Source: Zeugodacus cucurbitae (Eukaryota; Arthropoda; Insecta; Diptera; Tephritidae). From it: a DNA stretch of 64,000 nt. Below the pieces are notes generated by a model that searched no databases, was not told where the DNA came from, and saw nothing but the letters and a program-made list of their open reading frames with translations. The stretch is from the NCBI RefSeq assembly GCF_028554725.1, contig NC_071667.1:55607501-55671500 (forward strand), given 5' to 3'. The position numbers and the translations under genes were made by a program. Of the stretch, positions 51,181-63,436 are shown piece by piece (position 1 is the stretch's first letter; each line of letters opens with the position of its first letter).

Positions 51181-53529
51181 TAAGAAAATTCATAACAAGC
51201 ATAAAATTATAAATAATGAAAACAGACAAAATGGCGTTGATTCCAAAATAAAATATTGATTTTACCTTCAAATAAACAAAAAAGTAAAATAAAAATTCAA
51301 AATGTTTACTCTACTGTCTTGACTGCTCGATTTTCGACAAAATTGTTGCATTTTCGGTGCATGCTTCCAAACGTGGAACTCATAAAAATCGCACACGAGA
51401 TAAAACTACAGACAAAAGCGCTGCAAAAAAATAATTGAAATCAAAAGAAAACAACAACACTAATAAAATGTTGCTTCAAGTGAAAGAATGCAATGCATAA
51501 AATTGAAAATTCGAAATTTATTTTTAGCCAATGCTGGAGTCAAATTCTCGCCTATCTCTCTGTGTATATACAATCGCCAGAACACCACGACGACGCGGCA
51601 ATTGCCGAACAACAGTGCGAGCTGCTGCATAAATGAAAAGATACACAAACAAAAATAGCGCAATAAAAAAGTGAAAACCGAAATGTGGGACGAAATAAAA
51701 TTAAAACAAAAAACAAAAATAAAAATAAAAAATTAAATACAAAAAAAAAAAAAAGAAAAAAATAAGAAAGTAAAAAAAATATATATTTATAATAAAAAAA
51801 TAATAAAAAGTATGTATATAAATATGAGATAAACAGCAGAAAAAAATTCGAAAAAAAAATTATAAAAAAATGTAAAAAAAATAAATAAAATTAAAAATCT
51901 TTGAAAAACACACAAAATATCAGACACATGTACATCCATCAACAAATACATTTTATTCCCGAATACCTACATACAGTGTGTATCAGGAAAAATGAAATGA
52001 TGGCCTACCAAACGAAAAGAGAGTGCGAACGATGCTTTCAAAAGCAGAGTCATTGAACCACCATTGCTGCTGTGGCCGATCGCACAGATCGTGTAGTTGC
52101 GCTGTTGCTGCTGAGCGCAGTGTAAATTGTCGTGGCTGACGGCGTTGACTGACAGCATTATGACAAAGTGAGTTGCAGTGGCGAAAGATTTCAAGTACAA
52201 GTACTCGTACTTTTCCGAAGTAGATATGCGGCTAATTTGGTATTTAGACGTGGTAATACGACACGATTTTGTGGGGGTGAAAAATGAAAAATATTTTAAA
52301 CATTTCTGTTGTTGTTATTAAATTAGATTTTGTTGTAACAAGAGATCTTTTATATATCAATTATAGGTTATGTACAGTTGTAGAGCAAACTTTATCAAAT
52401 CAATTTATAATCTATAAAATATCTGCTATAATAAGGAAATATCAATAATTTCGTCGTATTTCTGTAAGTCTTCCCTACCTTATTACTTCCAACGATCTTT
52501 TATACTCTCAAACATTTCAATTTCATGCATTTCTTTCTATATTCGCGTTAACTTAGTTGCGCTTTCGCAATTTCGCCAAAAATTGTATTTTCATTTCTTT
52601 TCATTATTGTTCCCTTATTTTTTTGCTTTCAACAGAGACCAAGCGTTGCGGTTGCCTGAAGAAACACATAAGTAAATAAATAATAATATGGTAGCCAGTG
52701 GCAACAGAAACACGTTTCGACAATGCAATTTTTATATTTTTTCGTGTCTGTCAATGCATTTATGACGAACCACTACTCAATTCGGAACGAAAATTCAATT
52801 AGTATATGGAGCTGCGCGAAAAGTTAAGTGTCTGAATGCGGTTGAGAACCGAACAAAATCAGGAAGAACTCAATACAAGTGCGAGGCAATAACAACAGAT
52901 TGACAAGCATCAGCAAATCCAACCTGAAAAGCCGGTGAATGACGGCATTTGGCAATACTTCCCTCAACCCACTCGTTCTGGTAACTATAACGAAATTCCA
53001 AATATGTTCAATTCCAAACAACTCGATTGTTCGAAATCACGCGCGATTTTAAGGAACTTTCTTGCTATTTGTGATTCACGGCGCACACGATAAGCGGTTG
53101 CGCGTTTACACCGCATGATTCATAAAAATAATAAATAAAGTATTTTTGTGATTTAGCCTTTTTAATTGGAAATCTTCTTTTTCATGTTTTCAACTTGTTT
53201 TCTTTAATTTAGTTGTGGTTAAATATTTCTTATCTACTTTCAGATGTATGGGGTAAATGTAAAAATTGTTTAACGCACTAATTGTTTAAGCTCTTCGATA
53301 TGACCATATCTTTAATGGAAACTTTACTAGCAAAAATAGAAAATACAAACAACAAATATGTTTACTATTGCAGACTATAAATAACATAAGCATAAATGAA
53401 GAATTTCGATTAGACATAGATAAAAACCAAAAAACAATAATATTTTTTGATAAGTTTATTAAATGCAAAGTAGGTGTGTGTGATAACCAGCTGGTTGGTC
53501 AGGGTTCAAATTACAGAGTCTAAAGCAAA

Positions 53530-54250
53530 GTATAATAAATGAAGTGAAATAAAATAAAAAAAATAAATAAAATATAGTAGAATAAAAAAAAAGAATTGAA
53601 ATAAAATAAAATAAAATAAAATAAAATAAAATAAAACAAAATAAAATAAAACAAAATAAAATAAAATAAAACAAAATAAAATTAAATTAAATTAAATAAA
53701 ATTAAATGAAATGAAATAAAATAAATTTAAATAAAATAAAATAGAATGAAATAAAAAAAAAATAAAATAAAATAAAACAAAATAAAATAAAATAAAATAA
53801 AGTAAAATAAAATAAAATAAAATACAATAAAAAAAAAATAAATAAAATATAGTAGAATAAAAAAAAAGAATTGAAATAAAATTAAATAAAATAAAACAAA
53901 ATAAAATTAAATTAAATTAAATTAAATTAAATAAAATAAATTTAAATAAAATAAAATAAAAAAATAAAATTAAACAAAATAAAACAAAATAGAATAAAAT
54001 AAAGTAAAATTAAATTTAATTTAATTAAATTAAATAAAATAAATAAAATAAAATAAAATTAAATTAAATAAAGTAAAATAAAATAAAATAAAATTAAATT
54101 AAATTAAATTAAATAGAATAGAATAAAATAAATTAAAATAAAATAAAATAAATTTAAATCAAATAAAATAAAATAAATTAAAAAAACAATATTTAATAAA
54201 TTTAAAATATATATTTATTAAGAAAAATTTGTATTTAAAAATTATTAAAA
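53530..54250. repeat. (AAAAT)n pentanucleotide array with internal duplication
   Basis: About 700 bases built from AAAAT/AAAAC/AAATT pentamers. A distinctive segment, AAATATAGTAGAATAAAAAA then AAGAATTGAAATAAAA, occurs at about 53571 and 53846 (offset 275). The array thus includes a second-order duplication as well as pentamer slippage. Phe/Ile/Leu frames on the minus strand are by-products. Confidence 0.95.
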
Positions 54251-56030
54251 TATTGATAAAGTAAAAAAAAAATATTTATAAAATCTATTACTAAACTAAA
54301 AACAAAAATATTAAAAATAAGTGATATTAATAAAAACCAAAAAAAAAATTACAACACCTCTAAAAACATAAAAGTATATTCCTCAAAAGCCATCAAAAAG
54401 TGCGCCTCATTATTATTTATATTTTCTAGTACGTTCTCGCCCTTTGTTTGCCCCGCTGAGGTGCTATAAAACGTACAAACCAATTTCGTCCAACAAACTA
54501 ACGCGTACTTTATAAGTAAACTAAGGCTGACAAGATTAATTTATTAAATATTCAACACTGATACTAACGCCGACAAAATAATTCATTGCTACTTATTAAC
54601 ACCTGCGACCACCAGGTGAAATTTCTTTCGTATCTGAACGCATAATAAATAATAAAAGCACTAGATCCACACTTTTTTTGGACGCAGTTGACAAATATAA
54701 ATAAGCTATTCAAAAGAAGTGTACGAGTACAGGTGGCCAAAACAAAAAAAAAATAAAAAAATAAAAAAAAAAACAATAATAAAAATCAATAATTAAATGC
54801 ATATAATAAATTCAAGAAATCACCAAACCAATGGTCAAGTAGAAAATTACGAAAACGACCAATGGCTTGGAAACAATAGCCGCAAATACACATAAATAGA
54901 TATGACTATGCATTATGAATACAGCGAGCGGGCTGAGCACTTGAGCTGCACGTATGCAATGACTTAAGGGGAAATCACGCAAGCCAACATAGCCACACCG
55001 AGTAATATCGCTTCTAGGAAAGACCAACAGCAAACGGTGCGGCGCTCTTCAACATACTCGTACACTATTTCAGAATTTCATTGTAGAATTTCAAAATCAC
55101 GTATTTTTCACACATTTATAGAATTTCAATGAATTATGCCAACCGCTAGAATGGCAACGTCATCGTGTTATGCCCACCAACATCAACATCACCATCACCA
55201 TAGCCATCAGCTGGCAATACCAAAAACGATAACGCTGGCAACCGGCAGTAAAGTCAACGTCATCAACGCTTCGCTATGAGCAAAATACAACAAAAAACCA
55301 AAAAATAAATAAAAATTAAAAAAATAAAATAAACACAGCGAAGATGAAGAAGAAGACACAAGAGGCACAGTGTGCCCCAATAGTTCTATAACCCAAAACC
55401 AATAGGCCGCTACAATAAATAAATAAATAATTGTTGTTTTTATTCAAAACCTGACTCATCACAAAGCGCTAAGGCAGAAAGTGATGAGTGGCAGCGCTGA
55501 AGTGGCCGGCCGCCGCTGCTACTCGCAAAGAACATGGCATTGACAGTGGTAAAGGTGTGCGCGTTCGCCGGTTGGTAAGACGAGTAAGGCATTCAGTTTT
55601 ATTTTCCGCTTATTACATTTGCTATTTTCCATTTAGCTGTGCGCATAACACACACTCACACACACTCACACTCTTACATACCCAATATAGTATATGTAAA
55701 GTGCGGCCGAGCCCCCCAAAGTTTGAAATACTCGTATTTACAAAGCTCGCTACACTACATCCAACCAACAACAACAAAGTGGTATAAGAAATTCAATATG
55801 AAAATGATGAAATTCCAAAAATGCAAAATGAAGCAATGAAACGGCGGTTTAGTGAAATACAGATATAAATTAGTATAACGGTGATGTATCTTAGTCACAA
55901 CTGTATATTATTAGCATAATTTAATGAATCTTGTGAAGCGATAATAAAGTGAGGTTAGCTTAAGGTAGCATAGCGACAGACAATAGATTATCTGTGAAAT
56001 CAATAAGGGGTAGAAGGGCGGATGAAATGA

Positions 56031-56625
56031 TAGATAACAGAAAGCTTGAGTTGAAAACTTGAATCGGTAATAGTGTAGAAGTTACGGAATCTAACACTAT
56101 CTGAAAAGGTTTCATAAAAATCAAGTTTGACTAAAAGTTCGAGTGAAAGCTCAACTATAAGCTTTAATAAAAAACGTTATAAGGTCACTCTAATAGACAA
56201 AGTCTTCTCTAGGAAATTATGGAAATATTGAAGTATGCAAGGAAGAATAGATAACAAAATTGAAAGCTTCCGTCGGTAATAGTGTAGAAGTAACGAAATC
56301 ATACACTATCGGAAATGGTTTCACAAAAATTAAAGTTTGACCAAAAGCTCGAGTGAAAGCTCGTATAAAACTTTAACAAAAAGCTTTATAAAGTCACTCT
56401 AATAGACACTTTTTTGTCTGCAAGGAAGGATAGATAACAGAAAGCAAGAGTTGAAAGCTTCCGTCGGTAATAGTGAAGAAGTAGTGGAATCTAACACTAT
56501 CGAAAATGGTTTCATAAATGGTTTCAAGTTTAACTCAAAGCTCGCGCGAAAGCTCATTTAAAAGCTTTCACAAAAAGCTCATTTAAAAGCTTTCATAAAA
56601 AGCTTTATTAAATCACCCAAAATTT
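56031..56625. repeat. Three-copy tandem repeat, about 183-217 bp unit
   Basis: Units begin at TAGATAACA (56031, 56248, 56431). Each contains CGGTAATAGTG.AGAAGT, AATC.AACACTATC, GGTTTCA.AAA, AGTTTGACTAAAAG-like and CGAGTGAAAGCTC words in the same order. ATAGTGT and ACACTAT within each unit form an inverted repeat. The third copy has an additional short duplication of AAAAGCTCATTTAAAAGCTT. Confidence 0.9.
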
Positions 56626-57479
56626 TCAAATGAATCCAACTTTATTTAGTTACACCTAAAGCCGATCCTGTTTCTGATAAATTTATCACTTTCTAGGTTG
56701 ATCGAAGCTCTAAACTTAGATTATGAAAGTCTAACTTTAGCCTAATGAGTCATAATTTAAAGTAATGATCGATATTTAAAACATTCCATCATTATCAGGT
56801 ATTAGTGGGCGAATTACTTAGAAAAAAAGAAAATAAATATTTTTGTGGTTTTCCAATTAATCGCAACACAAATATAGCGTAAACAACAAAATATGTAATA
56901 ATTATTTCAAAAAAATTGTTAACTGCTTTTGTTGTATTTAAGTATACAAAGTCATATCTAAAGTGTATATTTCAAATGATTATGTCATAAAAATAACAAG
57001 CATTCCTACGGCTATATGTCATGCTCAATTAAATGATTAGCCGTTAATACATTAACCGATTAACTTTATAGGAAATTTTGCAAATTTTTTAGCACAAATA
57101 AAGGGGAGCATACTGTAGCTCGTACGCGAAGCTTTCGAAAAATCTAGAAAATCGTTGAATGCAACTTAAAATGGGGCACTAAAAGCTTTTCATTAATGGA
57201 GAGGCTCGGTGATTACAGCAATTTAGTGCTATTATAGCATCCACTATACTATAAGTACACACCCATTTTTGCAATGCTTTCGACGTAGAAAATATATATG
57301 TGTGTACATATAATATTCAAAGCCGACACAACGAGCTATTCGTAATAGAATGTTGGCCGATGTATGAGTAAATACACATTTATTTGTAAACTTTTGACTA
57401 ATACACGAAGCTGATAAATTTTCGTTGCAACTTGCGAAATTAGATATTGAAATAGCTAATAGCTTAAGAGTCCAAGGTA

Positions 57480-57730
57480 CGAGCGGAGGCAAGCGGCTCA
57501 CGTGCGAACGCGTAAAAACGCACGAACGAATGGAACGAACGTCACACACTTTGATGATGTCAAATCTAATGAAACGGTGGCGATGACATTGCAATCGACG
57601 GCGGCAGCACCTAGCAACAGCAGGTTTACACACACACGATGGATATGGCAACGATCAGCGGCAACAATATTAGAGGCGGTGGTATCAAGTAGTAAAGCGG
57701 CTGACAAATCAAATGGCTCGTTTTGACTGA
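57480..57730. other. GC-rich island, nothing recognised
   Basis: A locally GC-rich stretch, open in several frames on both strands, with a palindromic CACGTG at about 57499-57504 (E-box, containing the ACGTG core used by HIF and other bHLH-PAS factors). No protein domain is seen. A regulatory role is only a possibility. Confidence 0.2.
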
Positions 57731-59228
57731 AAGACCAGCCCATGAATAGAAAGTTAACGATTGACGGATAAAAACAAACACAGACGCTTGCGGCAGACAA
57801 CACTCACTAACATATATACATATACATATGTATGTATGTATGTATGAGAGAAACATATGGGTTGTCAGCCGGCGATTGTTGCCAGCATTGACACAGTAAG
57901 CCAAAAGATTGCCGAATTGGCGGTGCCTACGTGCAAAAATCGGCAATCGTTCGGCCCCATTGTGAGTGAATGTATGTGTGTGCGGCATAGCAACAACAGC
58001 AATGCATAGCAGCAATTAGCAAGTATCTAATGTTGGTGTAGCAGCCGGGCAAGCGTACAGAGGGATTACCCAAGCGCATACCAGCCAAATTACTAACTAA
58101 AGTAAATAAATAAATAACAACAACAACAACAGCAACAACACATACACTATATATAGTATATTTCAAATACAAAACAACACAAACAATGCATATCTAATGT
58201 TACACACGTACGAGTACAAGCGGCTTGACTCATTGAGGAATTGTGCTTTTTTTCTGTTAAATGTCAGTGTGCCACAACGCAAACGTATAGTATATATGTA
58301 TGTATGCGATGCAAAATTTTACATGCACTATACAGGTTTGCGAGTATTATTCAATTTGAGCGAAGTTACTGCTAATTGTTGAGCGCTTGAAATTATAATT
58401 TTCTTTTAGCTCAAGCGCGCTCTTTTTTGCACACGAGTGAGTGTGGGTGCTTGAAAGCCACACTTGCAATTTTGAGTAATTTTTAATGATCTTCAAAACC
58501 AAATAACACTGTCATAACATGGCCGCTCTCTTCATTGAGCGCGATCAGCACCGCTGGTAGAAGACGTCTTCCGCTGTGGCATGATCTCAAGTTGGACTCT
58601 TTAATGGCATAAAAAAGTGCCGGCCGGCATCTCAAATAAAGCTTAGCTGTGCTACTCCACAATTAGAACCGGTTTCTTTATAAGATAGAGATATGAAAAA
58701 AATAAAAATAAACAACTTTGAGCGCCATCAAACACAACCGAAGTACCTGTCTGGTGTTACAAAGCCATAAGGTGTCAGTTGATAGTGTTCGGTTACATTT
58801 CGTTGACCAAGTTTCGGCAAATGCACATACTCACGTACGCCACTTTCAAAAACAGCTGATAATTTCTTATATATATATTTGGCAAATATTGTCAAAAAAA
58901 TATGCAAATTATAACAATGAATTCTTAGAAAAAAATTTAAAATAATGAATGTCACAAGCAATAGAATTGCCCCCTGTTCAGCTTTTTAAAAATTATGAGA
59001 TCTAATTTACTTTGAATATGAATTAAAATATCATATGTTAGGCGGTGCTGCAGATAAAGAGCAATCTATTACCAGAACATCAACCGAGTTCTATAAAAGA
59101 GCAGATCTCTTCAATCAGCTGTAAAAATAAGTTCTGCTCATGTGAGGTAGTTTCCGTGAGCGCTGATTGGACAATACTGTCTGAGTAAAAGCAAAATTTT
59201 GAAAAAAAGTAGTTCCCATGTAGCACTA

Positions 59229-59242
59229 ACTAAATATTATTA
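59229..59242. repeat. Target-site duplication, 3' side of the LINE
   Basis: ACTAAATATTATTA, identical to 59968-59981. It abuts the AACCT-repeat tail of the retrotransposon. Confidence 0.85.
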
Positions 59243-59967
59243 GGTTAGGTTAGGTTAGGTTGGTCTGGTAGGCCTGCAGGCCACGCATAGACCAGTTATG
59301 GTTCTTTCCGATACCAGAATGGAGTGCCTTCACATGTTCCCTGAGTAGTAGTCATCGTTTAAGATGCCTGCGCCTGACGCGAATTTTAATAGTTTATGAG
59401 GCTTCACTAACGCAATCTCCTCTAACGTATAGTATTGTGGGGCCCCTAAGTACCTAAGACGTTGTCTCGTTAACGCAGGACAAACGCACAAGAGATGCTC
59501 CACTGTTTCCTTGGTGCCACGCTCTTGACATTTTCTGCATTCCTCCCGATCTGACAACCCCATCTTATAGGCATGTGCCGTTACTAGGCAGTGACCGGTA
59601 AGAATGCCAACCATGGTCCTACAACCCTTTCTATCGAGTTCCACTAGGAACCTTGTATATTTTTTATCTACCGCTTTGCACATAATCTTTGCAGTTTTAC
59701 ACCACGGTAGATCCTTCCAGCGAGATATGAGTTTTCTTGCCATGCACCTGTCTATGTCATCGTACAGAATGTGCATGGGTTTACCAATGTGCCCTCGATG
59801 CCTTTATGGCCTGGCACCCAGTAGAAGCGTAGCCTCATATTCCTGGCGACGCTCTCCACCGCTGCCCTGCTGCCCAAGACACTTTTGGCCGATATTCGAC
59901 ACGAGGTTACTGCCTTGATTGCTGCTTGGATGTCTACGTAGATGTTAATTTTAGAGTATTGGGCTTG
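59243..59967 (-). mobile_element. 5'-truncated non-LTR retrotransposon (R1/Jockey-like, RNase H)
   Basis: The minus strand encodes the end of an ORF2-type protein. An RNase H remnant includes DIQAAIKAV and, at about 59820-59788, FYWVPGHKGIEGT. It is followed by a frame change and apparent deletion near 59785, then a 148-codon frame (59776-59330) with a C-terminal zinc knuckle (CRKC, then H, then C, at about 59540-59476). These are typical of the R1/Jockey/I group. Reverse transcriptase and endonuclease are absent. The tail on the minus strand is (AACCT) repeated four times (TTAGG repeats on the plus strand) at about 59243-59262. A 14-bp perfect target duplication flanks it, so the insertion is fairly recent. 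The broken RNase H shows it came from, or became, a defective copy. Confidence 0.88.
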
Positions 59968-59981
59968 ACTAAATATTATTA
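59968..59981. repeat. Target-site duplication, 5' side of the LINE
   Basis: ACTAAATATTATTA, the perfect partner of 59229-59242. It sits at the truncated 5' end of the element, with no promoter or 5' UTR. Confidence 0.85.
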
Positions 59982-60057
59982 CTCTATGGTTTATTATTTA
60001 TAGAAGTAATAAAAAAAATATGCAATTTTTTGTTTGTAAAAACATAAAAGTGATAGC

Positions 60058-60535
60058 AGTGGTCAAAAAATAACGGGAATTTTTTGTTTAAAACAAATAT
60101 CTATTCATTCGTCCTCATTAATGTTGTCGCCTTCAAAATAGTACCCTATCGATATTAAGTACTTAGGCCAGCGCTTCTAACAATCGTCGAAACATTTCGT
60201 AAACTCTAAATTGTGGAATGGCCTTTAGCTCTTTCATCTATGCTTGACCTTTAAGGATCTCTTTATTTTTGGGAATAAAAATAGAAAAAGTCAAAAAGAG
60301 TCATGTCTGGCGAATAGGGAGGCATCATGGGCAATCGTTACAGTATTGTTTTTGTTCAAAGATTCACGAACAAGCAACGAAGTGTGAGCTGTGAACTTTT
60401 AACAAACGAAAATCGCCAAGTTCTTAAAAACACGCCTAACCTTACTTTAGTAACTTCTAAACATAATAAAAAATATAAATAAAATAAAATTTGTGACAAA
60501 ATTTCAAAATTCCCGTTATTTTTTGAACAAACCTT
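60058..60535 (-). mobile_element. Decayed, internally deleted mariner-family transposon
   Basis: Terminal inverted repeats contain TCAAAAAATAACGGGAATTT at about 60063 and its inverse, AAAATTCCCGTTATTTTTTGA, ending near 60524. On the minus strand the end of a mariner-type transposase is readable: ELKAIPQ, a frameshift, then FTKCFDDC, an in-frame TAG (60179-60177), then KRWPKYLISIGYYFEGDNI ending at TGA 60107-60105. The RW..Y...GYYFEGD form is typical of mariner C-termini. The catalytic DD..D region is missing in about 480 bp, so it is inactive. TA target duplications are not clear. Confidence 0.82.
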
Positions 60536-62216
60536 TTTTTTATGAAATATAAATTTTATGAAATATAAAATACAAGTTTTACTGATTTTATTTTTGGTAT
60601 CTATTATAGTAACAACCGCAAGAAACCACAAACGTCACATCGGTTACAAAGAAAGATTTAAATGTACGCGTTCAGCGGAAATAGCTACAAAACGCCTTAA
60701 AAGCTCAAGATAAGAGCACCATATATATTTGAATATTTCCAAGAAGCTCGCTCTGCGTGATTATTGAAGAATGTAATTAGGATTGTTTGAAAGTTTGGAG
60801 AAATATTGTATATTTAAAGATATTTCTAGATTTTGGGAGAAATAAAATTTCTTTAATATGCCTACCGCCTCATATGAAAGTGGAGTTTTATGCCAGAACT
60901 ACCAGTATTTTCAAAATGTTAGGATGGTTCTTGATGAAGTAAACTTCTTCAACAAGACCTAGGAGATAGTTACAAGTGTATGGAACAATCTAAGCATAGA
61001 ACATACAAGCATATCGAGGCAATCTCATTAAGTACAGGTACTTCTGGGACCGATCAGAATGTCATAACAACATATCATTTACAACAAAATTATAAATGAT
61101 TGTTGCGAAACTGGTGTCACCCCTAGGAACACAATAAATCGAGACATTATACTAAAAAAATATTTAATTTCAGGCCCTTTTTAACATTTAAAATACCCAC
61201 AACTTCAAAATAAACACATTACAAAACCCGCTAAATTTATTGCAATTGCTTGGTATGTTATTAGACAATGTTAAATGGCTAACCAGCCACTTCATTAGTA
61301 GAGTCACCCAATACACCGAGACATAGTAAAATTTGACAAATTATATCGATTTATTATGCAATTAATGCTGTCATCACTTTGGGTGTCATAGTTAAATTCG
61401 CGTCGCTTAATCAAGCGCAGCCAGCAGCAGCACACCAAGGAGAGCTCAATCAGCGTTTGCGTCAAGATCGGCAATCAAAAGGCGACGGAGTACAGTTAAA
61501 CGTCAAACGACAAGCAACAAACCATGGAGCGCGTGGCAGGCGGTGAAAGGAAAGCGGAAGAGCAACACGAGGCGAACGGGATGAATTGTCTATTGTCGAA
61601 TGAATGGGGATAGATAGCACAGCATTCAACAGCGGATGGGTTGGGATGAGAACTGGGTTTGGCCATTAAAATGGCACAGGCACAGTGTGAAAATGAGGCA
61701 CAAGCATAACACAACAACAATGTGCCATAGTATAATAGAGTATGGCGAAAAATTAAACTAAATTGAATGTGTAGCAGCGCAATCAACGCACCAGAGCTGG
61801 CGAACAAGCGCAAAAATACACAATAATAGAAGACAATTGAAGTAGACAAACAATAATTTTTTTGGAAGAAAATGGAGAAAACCAGAATAAACCACTTCAC
61901 TAAATACACGCTGGGCTTTTTTGTTTTTGTTTTTTTCTTTTGCCTTCATGCGCTTAATTTCTTTATTTTTCCGGGGGCTAGCTTTTTCAACAACTAGTAG
62001 TCCACAGCTACCGATTTTGCTGTTGTTGTCGACACTTGCCACAGCGGCTGATGTATCTTTATCACTAGTTGCTTAGTGTTGCTGTAGTGTTTATCTACAT
62101 AAGTGTTGCTCTGCTCCACAGTGTCTTTGATGATGTTGTAGATTTGGACATTTGTTGTTGCTGCTTATATAGTAGTAAAGCAAAGGTGACGACAAAGCGT
62201 TTTGTTGTCAATTGTT

Positions 62217-62243
62217 GTGCTGCTGCTGCTGCTGCTGCTGCTG
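62217..62243. repeat. (GCT)n trinucleotide repeat
   Basis: Eight to nine GCT units on the plus strand. They create poly-Ala/Leu/Cys in chance frames on both strands (62069-62481). The surrounding 61900-62400 is TTG/TGT-rich but shows no conserved coding feature. Confidence 0.9.
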
Positions 62244-62859
62244 CCACTACTAAAGCGAGAGTATGCGTTTGTTTGTGTAGTGTGGAGTTCCTTCTGCTGT
62301 AAGCAAACATATCGCAGCTTCGATTTGGTATTGGTTTTCTATGGTGTTTACACTTTGTCAACAGCGACGACAAAAGAGGGATATGATTGAATGTGACACT
62401 GACCATAAAGTACATAGCGCAATGCAATGCAACGCTGCCCAGTACAGTTGATGTGATTTTGTGCTGACACAACAATTTCATTTTTACTTATTTTGCTTTT
62501 TCATTTCTTTTTGTTGGCAACGACTTTACTAAATGTGCTTAAAGCCAGTAATTGAACAATTGAAATACTGGTGTTGAATGCTTCGTTGCTTTTTACTTAA
62601 ATGCTATTCTGTTTAATATTTACCGGAGTCGAATTGTTTTTATTTAGTTTGTAAACATTTCTACTCTTTACTAAAATTCTGAATACAAAAATTAGATATC
62701 GGATGAAGTGAAAAAAAGAGAAGTTGAAAGAGAAAAGAAGAGAGTTGCCACACATATGAAGAAAGTAACACTGTGCATTTTAATAAAAAATTAGGTAAAA
62801 TGTAAATTATTTAAAAAGGAAGTCACAGAAGTTGTTCTTTGCAAAATAAATTCTTTAAG

Positions 62860-63185
62860 TCGTTTAAACAATTCTCCAGAAATGTATTTCAGAGATATAA
62901 CTTAATTATACCATATATCGATAATATGTACCAAATTGGTTGCTAAATAAATTACTTAGGGAATTTAAAGAATTCTTCCGGAAAGTATTTCACAGGTATA
63001 ACTTAATTATAAAAAAAAATATTTTGGAATAGGGTTGCCATTTATTGATAAAAATTTATAATAAATTTGTTGCTAAATAAGTTGCTTAGGGACTTTAAGA
63101 AATTTTTCCGGAACATATTTGAGACATATAACTAAATAAAAAAATATTTTGAAATAGGGTTGCCAGCTATGGAAAAAATAACACA
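62860..63185. repeat. Three-copy diverged tandem repeat, about 100-130 bp
   Basis: Ordered words occur three times: TT(C)TTCCGGAAAGTATTTCA-like (62870, 62969, 63100), then GGTATAACTTAATTA-like. TTGGTTGCTAAATAA...CTTAGGGA (62937, 63068) and ATATTTTGGAATAGGGTTGC-like (63021, 63147) occur twice. The last two copies are closest. Confidence 0.85.
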
Positions 63186-63436
63186 AATAAATATGTATAT
63201 GTATAGAAATGTATTCTTTGAAATAAAAAATTTCGAAAAAATAAGTAAGTGACTAAGCACCAAAATATATTTAAGAACACTAGAAAATTGCCATAAAGAG
63301 GAATACCAAAACTATTGTTTGTTGAATTGCATTCAGGAACTATATTGTTAATGTTTTTGTAACACACTATTGTGATTTTATTTTTTGTTTCTTAATTCTA
63401 TTTTTTTTTCCTTTTTCATTTTTTTTTTGTTAATTT

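Noticed and set aside
57244..58172. Several overlapping minus-strand frames of 80 to 135 codons
   Set aside because: Cys/Val/Tyr-rich, interrupted by microsatellite-encoded runs, with no PAS, bHLH or other motif and no consistent splice pattern.
61496..62481. Minus-strand frames of 94 to 137 codons, one with poly-Ala
   Set aside because: Composition comes from (GCT)n and TTG repeats; no recognisable domain.
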